The notes under the pieces are model-generated. The model saw only the letters and a program-made list of their open reading frames with translations, ran no database searches and had not been told where the DNA came from. Shown piece by piece: positions 5,364 through 12,295 of a stretch of 18,703 bases of DNA. Where the stretch lies: contig CANQQF010000027.1 in NCBI GenBank assembly GCA_947625985.1, positions 1 through 18,703 of the forward strand, in the 5' to 3' direction. A program made the position numbers and the translations under genes. How positions within the stretch are numbered: the stretch's first letter is position 1; each line of letters opens with the position of its first letter. The stretch comes from an uncultured Clostridia bacterium. Its GTDB lineage: Bacteria; Bacillota_A; Clostridia; TANB77; CAG-508.

Positions 5364-7153
5364 TGATTTATACAGCTGATTTTTTAATTAAGAAAAGAAT
5401 TGAAAGGTGGAATAGTAAAAATAAAGAAAATAGATTAAAAGAAGATTATGTTTTAAGAAATGCAATAGGAAATGAGTTAGTAATAAATAAAGATTTAAGA
5501 GAAGAAGTTCAAAGGCAACCTGAAAAGTTGATTGAACTTCTTTTTTATGTTGTGGATAAAGAGCAAAATACAGTTCCATTTATTTTAAATGATGTACAAA
5601 AAGATTTTATAACAAAACTAAATAGAGCAAAGGAAGATTTTGAAGAAGGAACTATAACTGATATAACGTTTCTAATATTAAAAGGCCGTCAACAAGGCTT
5701 CACAACACTCATAACCGCTTACCAGCTAGCAAGTACAATTCTTAATAAGAATTTTCAAGGATTTACTGTCGCAGATGAAACTTCTAATACAGAAGCTATA
5801 TTTCAAAATAAGGCTAAATTTCCTTATGAACAGTTACCTGATGTTATTAAGCCTACAGAAAAATTTAATAATAAAAAACAACTTCTTTTTGAAAAAATAA
5901 ATTCTAGTTGGCAAGTAGCTACTGCAACTGCTAATATGGGAAGATCTAGAACAGTAAATTTTTTTCATGGAAGTGAATGTGCTTTTTGGAGAGATGGCAT
6001 AGCACTAATACAGGCTGGTATCGGTGAAGCTTTCACAAAAAATTGTATAAAGATATATGAATCTACAGCAAATGGATTTAATGAGTTTAAAGAATTATGG
6101 GATTCGAAAACATGTATTAATTGTTTTTATGAATGGTGGAGAACACCTGAATATAGACTTAATATACCTATAAAAGAGAAAAAAGATTTTATAAATAATA
6201 TCAAACTTGCAAAGGAATGGATATTTGACAGACTTCAATGGTTAAAGAATAGTAAAAAATTAGATGATGAACAATTATATTGGTATTATAAAAAATATAA
6301 AAGTTATATTGATAAGGAGTTAATAAAACAAGAATATCCATGTACTCCAGAGGAAGCATTCCTTGCATCAGGTAATTGTGTATTTGATAAAGAGGCAATT
6401 ATTAGAAGAATAGAGGAATTAAAAGAACCATTGAAGCGAGGATATTTTTCATACAAATATGATGGTTTAAAAATAACCAATATACAATGGCAAGATGATG
6501 AAAATGGACCATTTAAATTATATAAATTACCTATAAATAAACATCCTTATGTATTATCTGGTGATACAGCTGGAGAAGGAAGTGACTTTTTTACATCGCA
6601 AGTTATAGATAACACAACCGGTGAACAAGTGGCATCTTATAAGGATAAACTTGACGAAGTTGAATATTCACATCAAATCTATTGCTTTGCTACTTACTAT
6701 AATAATGCTTTAGTAGGAATAGAAACCAATTTTAGCACTTATCCTCAATTGGAACTTGAAAGAATTGGATATAAAAATTTCTATATTAGAGAAATTGAAG
6801 ATAAAATAGCTAAGAAGGTAAAAAAATCGTATGGATTTAAAACAACAAGCTTAACAAGACCAATTATTTTAGGGGAGTTAAAAAGAGTTTTGAAAGAGCA
6901 TTTAGATAAAATCAATGATAAAGATACACTACAAGAACTTTTAGTTTTTATAAAAAATGATAAAGGAAGAGAAGAAGCACAAGCTGGCTATCACGATGAT
7001 TTAGTTATGGCATTAGCTATTGTATATTATATAAGAAATCAACAAAAAACAACAATTGAAGTAAAAGAAGCCAAAAAAGAATTTTACAATTTTAATTTTG
7101 AAAGAAGTAATAATTTTGATAGTGATTTAGGAAGTGAGGAAATAGTAATATGA
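5363..7153 (+). CDS. terL: Terminase large subunit (packaging ATPase and nuclease)
   Basis: 596 residues with both catalytic halves. In the ATPase, the Walker A variant KGRQQGFTT is at 107-115 and the acidic HGSECAFW motif is near 203-208 (E205). A coupling-type ESTANGF follows. The RNaseH-like nuclease has SGDTAGEGSDF (D401), GIETN (E454) and HDDLVMALA (D545/D546). These residues cut and pump phage DNA into the prohead through the portal encoded downstream. Length is at the long end of normal, and the HGSE-x-AFW form resembles headful-packaging, P22-like terminases, which would suit the P22-style head genes. The membrane protein gene after it overlaps as ATGA. Confidence 0.96.
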   Translation: MIYTADFLIKKRIERWNSKNKENRLKEDYVLRNAIGNELVINKDLREEVQRQPEKLIELLFYVVDKEQNTVPFILNDVQKDFITKLNRAKEDFEEGTITDITFLILKGRQQGFTTLITAYQLASTILNKNFQGFTVADETSNTEAIFQNKAKFPYEQLPDVIKPTEKFNNKKQLLFEKINSSWQVATATANMGRSRTVNFFHGSECAFWRDGIALIQAGIGEAFTKNCIKIYESTANGFNEFKELWDSKTCINCFYEWWRTPEYRLNIPIKEKKDFINNIKLAKEWIFDRLQWLKNSKKLDDEQLYWYYKKYKSYIDKELIKQEYPCTPEEAFLASGNCVFDKEAIIRRIEELKEPLKRGYFSYKYDGLKITNIQWQDDENGPFKLYKLPINKHPYVLSGDTAGEGSDFFTSQVIDNTTGEQVASYKDKLDEVEYSHQIYCFATYYNNALVGIETNFSTYPQLELERIGYKNFYIREIEDKIAKKVKKSYGFKTTSLTRPIILGELKRVLKEHLDKINDKDTLQELLVFIKNDKGREEAQAGYHDDLVMALAIVYYIRNQQKTTIEVKEAKKEFYNFNFERSNNFDSDLGSEEIVI

Positions 7154-7389
7154 TATATTTACTTATTAACAATATAGTATCAGCTATATTGATTTTTTTA
7201 TCTTTTTATTTTGGACTAGTAAATGGACAAAGAATTGAAAAAAAAGAAAATGTAGATATTTTTACAATTATTAAAAAGAGAAAAGAAAATAAAAAAGTTC
7301 AAGAAGAACAAGATAAATTACAAACAATAATGTCTAATATAGATGCCTATGATGGAACGTCTGAAGGGCAGAAAGATATTCCTATTTAA
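7150..7389 (+). CDS. Small single-TM protein between terL and portal
   Basis: 79 residues. A hydrophobic segment at about 3-23 (YLLINNIVSAILIFLSFYFG) is followed by a basic, coiled-coil-prone tail (IIKKRKENKKVQEEQDKLQT) and an acidic end (YDGTSEGQKDI). It overlaps the terminase stop by four bases. Small membrane-anchored proteins at this place recur in clostridial short-tailed phages, from memory, and their role is unknown. Possibilities include head-assembly tethering or holin-like action, but nothing in the sequence selects one. Confidence 0.75.
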   Translation: MIYLLINNIVSAILIFLSFYFGLVNGQRIEKKENVDIFTIIKKRKENKKVQEEQDKLQTIMSNIDAYDGTSEGQKDIPI

Positions 7390-7402
7390 GGGGGTGTAGT
7401 AA

Positions 7403-9163
7403 ATGAAAATAAGTGATGAAAAGTTAGAAATAACTACAATATGGGCAGAATATCAAAAAGGTATTGATTATATGACAACACGAAATATTTTTTCATCAAC
7501 TGAAAGAAATTATAATTTTTTTCTAGGAAAACAATGGGAAAATGCTAAGTTAGGCGATATGAAGCCTATTGTCCTTAATATAATTAAACCAATTGTCAAA
7601 TATAAAACTGGAGTAATTAATCAAAACGCTTACTCTGTTGTATTTTCTCCTTCATATCTTCAACAAAATCCGCAGGAAGCAAATAAAATATGTGAATTAT
7701 TAAGCAAACATGTGGATAGAATATTCGAAAATCAAAATTTAAGTGGAAAACTAAGAACAGTTGTTAAGGATGCTTGTATTAATTCTGAAGGAATATTATA
7801 CAACTATTATGATGAACAAGAAGATGAAATAGTTCCAGAAGTAGTGAACAAAAATAACTTTTTACTTGGAAATGAAGCAGACGAAAATATACAAGACCAG
7901 CCATATATAATAATAGCTTTCCGTAAACCTATAGAACAAGTAAAAGAGGAAGCAATATTGGACGGAAGAAAACAAGAAGAAATTGATTTAATTGTAGAGG
8001 ATGAAGAATTAGAGCATGAAGCAGGGTATGATGGTAATAATCAAGAAATATCTCCTATGTGTATGGAACTACTAAAGATGTATAAGAAAAAGAATAAAGA
8101 TGGAATAAAAACTGTACACTTTGCAAAATGTACAAAATATGCAGAAATTGTAAAAGAAACAGATACAGGATTAAAATTATATCCAGTAGAACATTATGTA
8201 TGGGAAACAGAAAAAGGTAATGCTAGAGGTTGTGGTGAAGTTGAAACTAATATACCTAATCAAATTGAAATAAATAAAACAGAAATGAGGAGAGCTATAG
8301 CTGTAAAAGCTCTTGCGTATCCTAAACTTGCTTACAATTCAACTTATATAAAAAATCCTGAAGCATTAAGGCAAACAGGTGCTGAAGTCCAACTTGAAGG
8401 AGCAGGAGTTGATGATATTCATAGTCATATAGGATATATTAGTGCTACTAGTATGAGTGCAGATTCTAAATACTTACTAGATGAGTTGGTTACATATACA
8501 CAAGATTTAGCTGGTGCAGGGGACAATGCAAGTGGAAATGTTGACGTGACAAAAACAAGCGCCAAAGCAATATTAGCTGTACAGCAAGCACAACAACAGC
8601 CTTTAAACGAGCAATTATATAAATATAAAGAATTTTTAGAAAGTTTAGCTAGAATTTATTTAGATATGCTTCAAAACTATAAAGTAAATGGACTAGTATT
8701 AGAAGATGAAGTGCCAAAGCAAGTAATAAATCAAGAAGGAATTGCTTCAACTGAGAATGTAACGCAACAATATCCTTTAAGCTATGAAGAATTACAATAT
8801 TTAAAGGCAAATGTCAAAGTTGATATAACACCTAAGACACCATACGACAAATATGCTGTAGAGCAATCGTTAGACAATTTATTTGTTAACGACAAAATTA
8901 CATTTGAGGAATGGGTAAATGCATTACCGTATGATGGCTATAATGACAAATCAAAATTGCTTGAAATCGTCAAAAAAAGACAACAAGATAAAGCTGATAT
9001 TCAAGCAATGCAAACACAGGCAAATCAGCAAATGCAACAAATACAGCAATTACTTAATGAACATTCAAAAAGACAAGATATACAAAATATAGCTAATGAA
9101 GGACAAGCAAAAATTATGCAATTTCAAAATGCTCTAGGAGGTAATTCTGAAAATGGAATGTGA
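7403..9163 (+). CDS. Portal protein (P22-like)
   Basis: 586 residues. The N-terminal part (FFLGKQWENAKLG, then VLNIIKPIVKYKTGVIN) has the portal-family pattern of an aromatic/Gly-x-QW segment followed by N-x-I-x-P-x-V helices. The middle contains the strand-rich wing (YPVEHYVWETEKGNARGCGE with VETNIPNQIEINKTEMRRA) and the C-terminal third holds the crown and barrel helices. The end (QAMQTQANQQMQQIQQLLNE) is a Gln-rich coiled coil, as in the portals of short-tailed phages. It forms the dodecameric DNA gate at one vertex. Ribosome binding site GGGGGTG. The adjoining terminase and scaffold genes confirm the order. Confidence 0.93.
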   Translation: MKISDEKLEITTIWAEYQKGIDYMTTRNIFSSTERNYNFFLGKQWENAKLGDMKPIVLNIIKPIVKYKTGVINQNAYSVVFSPSYLQQNPQEANKICELLSKHVDRIFENQNLSGKLRTVVKDACINSEGILYNYYDEQEDEIVPEVVNKNNFLLGNEADENIQDQPYIIIAFRKPIEQVKEEAILDGRKQEEIDLIVEDEELEHEAGYDGNNQEISPMCMELLKMYKKKNKDGIKTVHFAKCTKYAEIVKETDTGLKLYPVEHYVWETEKGNARGCGEVETNIPNQIEINKTEMRRAIAVKALAYPKLAYNSTYIKNPEALRQTGAEVQLEGAGVDDIHSHIGYISATSMSADSKYLLDELVTYTQDLAGAGDNASGNVDVTKTSAKAILAVQQAQQQPLNEQLYKYKEFLESLARIYLDMLQNYKVNGLVLEDEVPKQVINQEGIASTENVTQQYPLSYEELQYLKANVKVDITPKTPYDKYAVEQSLDNLFVNDKITFEEWVNALPYDGYNDKSKLLEIVKKRQQDKADIQAMQTQANQQMQQIQQLLNEHSKRQDIQNIANEGQAKIMQFQNALGGNSENGM

Positions 9164-9311
9164 TAAATGTAAAATAGAAATGAGAGTAGAACAGGTAATT
9201 AATGGAAAGTTTTATTTTAAATGTAGAAAATGTGGAAAAGAAATAGTAAAAACAGATAATGAATTAGAAGAATATTATAATTCTAAAATAAGAAAAGTAA
9301 ATATTGATTAA
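9153..9311 (+). CDS. Small zinc-ribbon protein between portal and scaffold (Com-like)
   Basis: 52 residues starting MECDKCKIEMRVEQ, with CDKC at residues 3-6 and CRKCGKEIV at 24-27: two CxxC pairs 17 residues apart, one zinc ribbon. AGGAGG lies at 9136-9141, 11 bases upstream of the ATG. The gene overlaps the portal by 11 bases and ends just before a terminator. Phage Mu encodes a similar-sized zinc ribbon, Com, that controls translation of a neighbouring gene. The resemblance is general, so that role is only a suggestion. Confidence 0.72.
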   Translation: MECDKCKIEMRVEQVINGKFYFKCRKCGKEIVKTDNELEEYYNSKIRKVNID

Positions 9312-9312
9312 A

Positions 9313-9347
9313 AGCAACTGTAAAGAAAATCTTAACAGTTGTTTTTT
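9313..9347 (+). terminator. Intrinsic terminator after portal/zinc ribbon
   Basis: AGCAACTGTAAAGA pairs with TCTTAACAGTTGTT as a 14-position stem with one A:A mismatch, one G-U pair and an AAA loop, followed by a T-tract to 9347. It separates the packaging/portal genes from scaffold and capsid. No near-consensus promoter is visible between it and the scaffold gene, so it probably lowers expression rather than ending the operon. Confidence 0.75.
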
Positions 9348-9425
9348 ATAGCTCCAAAACATGTGTAAGAGGATAAACTGCTATCAAGGGTAGTCCGACA
9401 GGACTTTAAACAAGGAGGATTTGAG
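9348..9425 (+). promoter_or_regulatory. Structured 5' leader of the scaffold/capsid genes
   Basis: 78 bases without a gene between a terminator and the scaffold start. It holds a compact, relatively GC-rich hairpin AGTCC-GACA-GGACT (9392-9405) ending 6 bases before the ribosome binding site AAGGAGG (9412-9418). A smaller hairpin GATA/TATC (9372-9385) lies upstream. CTCC at 9352-9355 could pair with GGAG of the ribosome binding site. It may be a translational control element or an RNA-processing site; it is not a recognised riboswitch class to me. Confidence 0.4.
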
Positions 9426-10322
9426 ATGGAATTAGAAGAAATGAATAATGATGTTAATGTCAATGAAACATCCATTGACACTGAAAATCCTACAAATAAT
9501 GCATTAGAAGATGAAGAAATTGTAGGTACACTTACTGATACGAGTGAAAATTCTGAAGATAATGCTAGCAAATCTGAAGAAGTAAGCCAAAATTCAAAAA
9601 GTGTAGAAGAAAAAATATTTACACAAAAAGATGTAGATAAGATGATTGAGGCTAGAATAAACAGACTAGAAAACGTCAATCGAAAAAAATTACAAGAGTA
9701 TGAAGATTTAGTAAATACTCTTAAAGTGGGAATTGGAGATAAAAGTGATACCAGTGTCAAAGAATTAAACAAAAAATTTAAGGAATTTTATAAAGATCAA
9801 GGTGTAGAAATTCCAGAAGCTAGTAGACAATATAGTGAAAGAGAAGAAAAAATTCTTGCAAAAGCTGATGCTCAAGAAATAATTGAAGCTGGAGAAGATG
9901 AAGTAAAAAGAGTTGCTTCAGAAATCTATAATAAACCAGCTGAACAAAGAAGTATGCGAGAAAAATTTATATATTCAGCCTTAGGAGAATATTTTGTGAA
10001 AAATAAAGCAGTAAAAGATTTAAAAGAAAAAGGTGCTGATATAAAAATACTTGAAAATGAGGAGTTTAAAAAATTTGCAGGTAAATTTAGTGCAGAGACA
10101 TCTATGGGAGAAATTTACGATTTATATAATAAAATAGCAACTAAGGAAGAAGTAAAGAAAACACCACCAGCAAGTACAGGTAGTGTTAAAACTACAGGAA
10201 ATACAGCTGAAATTAAGGATTATTATACCCCAGAAGAAGTTTCAAAATTCACAATGGAGGAATTAAAAAATAATCCAAAACTAATGAAAGCTGTTGATAA
10301 ATCTATGGCCAAATGGAAATAG
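9426..10322 (+). CDS. Scaffolding protein
   Basis: 298 residues, highly charged and mostly helical. The acidic, low-complexity N-terminus (about 1-60) is followed by FTQKDVDKMIEARINRLENV, a motif found near the start of many phage scaffolds. A long coiled coil runs to about 160, and the Lys-rich C-terminus (FTMEELKNNPKLMKAVDKSM, ending AKWK) is suited to binding the coat protein. It lies between portal and major capsid, as expected. Scaffolds guide prohead assembly and then leave or are cut. No protease gene is visible in the window, so exit rather than proteolysis is suggested, as in P22. Ribosome binding site AAGGAGG. Confidence 0.8.
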   Translation: MELEEMNNDVNVNETSIDTENPTNNALEDEEIVGTLTDTSENSEDNASKSEEVSQNSKSVEEKIFTQKDVDKMIEARINRLENVNRKKLQEYEDLVNTLKVGIGDKSDTSVKELNKKFKEFYKDQGVEIPEASRQYSEREEKILAKADAQEIIEAGEDEVKRVASEIYNKPAEQRSMREKFIYSALGEYFVKNKAVKDLKEKGADIKILENEEFKKFAGKFSAETSMGEIYDLYNKIATKEEVKKTPPASTGSVKTTGNTAEIKDYYTPEEVSKFTMEELKNNPKLMKAVDKSMAKWK

Positions 10323-10352
10323 TATACCTTGATAAAAAAAGGAGGAATTAAA

Positions 10353-11177
10353 ATGGCAATAGCAAATTTTCAAAGAACAGTCTGGTCAGCAAAAATACAA
10401 AAAGCTTTAGAGACTGTTACAGGATTAAAGAATCATTCAGATTATCAATTTGAAGGAGATATTAAGTATGCAAAAGAGGTAAAAATATTAGGAGTAGTTA
10501 GACCTACTATCAAAACTTATGTTCCAGGTACTCCAATTGAACTTGAAGAAGGACAAGATACTTCTCAATTACTAAAAATAGATCAATATAGATACTTTAA
10601 TTTTGAAGTAGAAGATATTGATAAAGCACAATCACAACCGGGACTAATGGATGCACTAGCTGAAGAAGCTGGAAAAGGTTTAGCTGAAGAAGCAGATAAA
10701 TACATTGCTAAAATAATTAAAGAGGGTGTTGAAGGTGAGTCAATTGATTCTGTAGATGCTTCAATAACTAAAACAAATGCAATAGCTACTATTGAAGATT
10801 TATTAGCAAAATTATATGAAAAAAATGTAAAAACAACTGAAGAACTATATCTTGAAGTATCTCCAAAAGTTTTTGTGACAATAAGGCAGGCCTTAACAGA
10901 GCTTTTTACAGAAAATGTAGAAATGTCTAAAAAGGGGGCTGTTGGAAGATATGGCAATGCGTTAGTTTGTGTTGAAAACAATTTACCTGAAACAACTGAA
11001 GACCAAAAGAAAATACAAATATTAAGAACTAAAAAAGCTGTAGCTTATGTTGGTCAAATTGATAAAACAGAAGCATATAGACCTGAAACTGCTTTCCAAG
11101 ACGCAATTAAAGCATTATTTGTCTTTGGTGCTAAAGTTGTACGTCCAGATGAAATTGTTTGTCTTAAAGTTGCATAA
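10353..11177 (+). CDS. Major capsid protein (HK97-fold)
   Basis: 274 residues starting MAIANFQRTVWSAKIQKALE. The N-arm is followed by NHSDYQFEGDIKYAKEVKIL (E-loop-like strands), a P-domain helix (LMDALAEEAGKGLAEEADKYIAK) and an A-domain with LYEKNVKTTEELYLEVSPKV. The C-terminal part (KTEAYRPETAFQDAIKALFVFGAKVVRP) is typical of Bacillota phage coat proteins. The ATG at 10353 has GGAGG 8 bases upstream. An earlier in-frame ATG at 10329 has no ribosome binding site and adds a poor MIKKGGIK start. A strong terminator follows within 4 bases, which would make coat mRNA the most abundant late message. Confidence 0.92.
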   Translation: MAIANFQRTVWSAKIQKALETVTGLKNHSDYQFEGDIKYAKEVKILGVVRPTIKTYVPGTPIELEEGQDTSQLLKIDQYRYFNFEVEDIDKAQSQPGLMDALAEEAGKGLAEEADKYIAKIIKEGVEGESIDSVDASITKTNAIATIEDLLAKLYEKNVKTTEELYLEVSPKVFVTIRQALTELFTENVEMSKKGAVGRYGNALVCVENNLPETTEDQKKIQILRTKKAVAYVGQIDKTEAYRPETAFQDAIKALFVFGAKVVRPDEIVCLKVA

Positions 11178-11180
11178 TTT

Positions 11181-11210
11181 AGGGGACTGTAAAAAAAGTC
11201 CCCTTTATTT
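11181..11210 (+). terminator. Intrinsic terminator after the major capsid gene
   Basis: AGGGGACT (11181-11188) pairs perfectly with AGTCCCCT (11197-11204) over 8 bp, followed by a T-rich tail (TTATTTTTAT) to about 11213. It lies 3 bases past the capsid stop and 6 bases before the tRNA-Gln gene. The interrupted T-run suggests partial termination, with readthrough to the tail genes. Confidence 0.82.
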
Positions 11211-11216
11211 TTATAT

Positions 11217-11290
11217 TGAAGGATAGTCAAAAGGTAAGACAATAGTTTTTGGAACTATGAGTGCAGGTTCGAGTCCTGCTCCTTCAACCA
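11217..11290 (+). tRNA. tRNA-Gln (UUG anticodon), CCA encoded
   Basis: The acceptor stem TGAAGGA/TCCTTCA has 7 pairs. U8 and A9 precede a short D-stem GTC/GAC with a loop containing GGTAA. The anticodon stem ATAGT/ACTAT closes the loop TTTTGGA (anticodon TTG). The T-arm is GCAGG-TTCGAGT-CCTGC, with A73 and an encoded CCA. The U1:A72 first pair and A73 match Gram-positive tRNA-Gln rather than the E. coli form. It reads CAA, by far the main Gln codon here, and the late Gln-rich proteins (portal tail, the 15536-16369 protein) would demand it. Confidence 0.9.
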
Positions 11291-11309
11291 TTGATTTAGG
11301 AGGATAAAA

Positions 11310-11669
11310 ATGTCAAAAGAATTAAGAAAACAAAAAAAAGTAGAAAAATTTATTATTGCACCGTCTACACATTTATTTTTAGGGGTGACAATTACAAAAG
11401 ATACGTATATAGAAGATGAATTAATATTACCTGATAACAAAGGCAAAATACACCAAATAATTAAAAATTTAACTTTAACTACTATAATAACTAATAAAAA
11501 AACAAAAGATTATGGAATAGAAACTGAAGAAAATACAAAATTAGTTCAAAATTTACCAGAAAATATAGTGTTGATATGGGGTGAAGACACAGGCTATATT
11601 GTACCACCATACAAAATGAGGAAAGTAGAAGAAGCAATAGAAGATTTAGAATCTATAAAGGGATTATAG
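11310..11669 (+). CDS. Head-region protein of unknown function
   Basis: 119 residues, basic start (MSKELRKQKKVEKF), then beta-rich segments including THLFLGVTITKDTY and IVLIWGEDTGYIVPPYKM and an acidic helix at the end. I do not recognise the family. Its place between the major capsid and the adaptor-like protein, with ribosome binding site TTAGGAGG, suggests a capsid-completion or decoration role, inferred from position only. No signal peptide or membrane segment is visible. Confidence 0.7.
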   Translation: MSKELRKQKKVEKFIIAPSTHLFLGVTITKDTYIEDELILPDNKGKIHQIIKNLTLTTIITNKKTKDYGIETEENTKLVQNLPENIVLIWGEDTGYIVPPYKMRKVEEAIEDLESIKGL

Positions 11670-11681
11670 GAGTGATGTAAA

Positions 11682-12284
11682 ATGACACTTATAGAAAATA
11701 TAAAAATAGCATTAGCTCTTGCTGACGAATATAGTCCGGAAGCTGGATACGAAAGCATGTATACAGAAGATGAAGATTTCCAAAACAAAACCAAAATTTT
11801 GTATGCTCAGCCTTATCAAGAGCTTTCGCAAATAAAAAAAATAAAAAAATCTAAAAATATATCAAGAAATGTATCAGAAGATGCAAAAGAAAATTACACA
11901 GCTTATAGCTTACCATTTGATATGTATTTACTTAAAGATGTAATAGCATTAGATAACGAAACAAATAAACCTATTGAAGGAGATTTTTTCTTAAGGATAA
12001 ATGAGAAAAAAATATACATAAATGATACATCTAAAGCAACATATAAAATAGATTATTATGCATATCCTGAAGTAATTACAGAAGCAACAGAAGACGACTT
12101 TGAATTGGAAATAGATCAAGATGTGCAAATGATATTAGCATATAAGGTAGTAGATAACATTTTAAAGACAGATCCTTCTGCAGATTACACAGCATTTAAG
12201 AGTGCGTACGAAGAAGCAATACAAAAACTAGATTTAAGAGAAAATGCAATGATAGTTAAAATTAATAATGAATACAATATTTAG
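11682..12284 (+). CDS. Head-tail adaptor-like protein (gp4-like)
   Basis: 200 residues. An N-terminal helix (MTLIENIKIALALADEYS) leads to a beta-sheet insert (LPFDMYLLKDVIALDN, then FFLRINEKKIYIND) and a C-terminal helical pair (QDVQMILAYKVVDNILKTDPS and YTAFKSAYEEAIQKLD). Helix bundle, beta insert and the acidic D-x-D-x-Q-x-I followed by a D-P-S/A loop are common in connector/adaptor proteins that bind below the portal in short-tailed phages. The call rests on this pattern and the position before the 626-aa hub protein. Ribosome binding site AGGAGTGATG, 12 bases after the previous stop. Confidence 0.55.
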   Translation: MTLIENIKIALALADEYSPEAGYESMYTEDEDFQNKTKILYAQPYQELSQIKKIKKSKNISRNVSEDAKENYTAYSLPFDMYLLKDVIALDNETNKPIEGDFFLRINEKKIYINDTSKATYKIDYYAYPEVITEATEDDFELEIDQDVQMILAYKVVDNILKTDPSADYTAFKSAYEEAIQKLDLRENAMIVKINNEYNI

Positions 12285-12295
12285 GAGGTGAAAAA

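Noticed and set aside
9332..9772. 146-codon frame on the minus strand over the start of the scaffold gene.
   Set aside because: Antisense shadow of the helical scaffold gene; Ser/Phe/Leu-rich, no ribosome binding site, and overlaps a supported gene.
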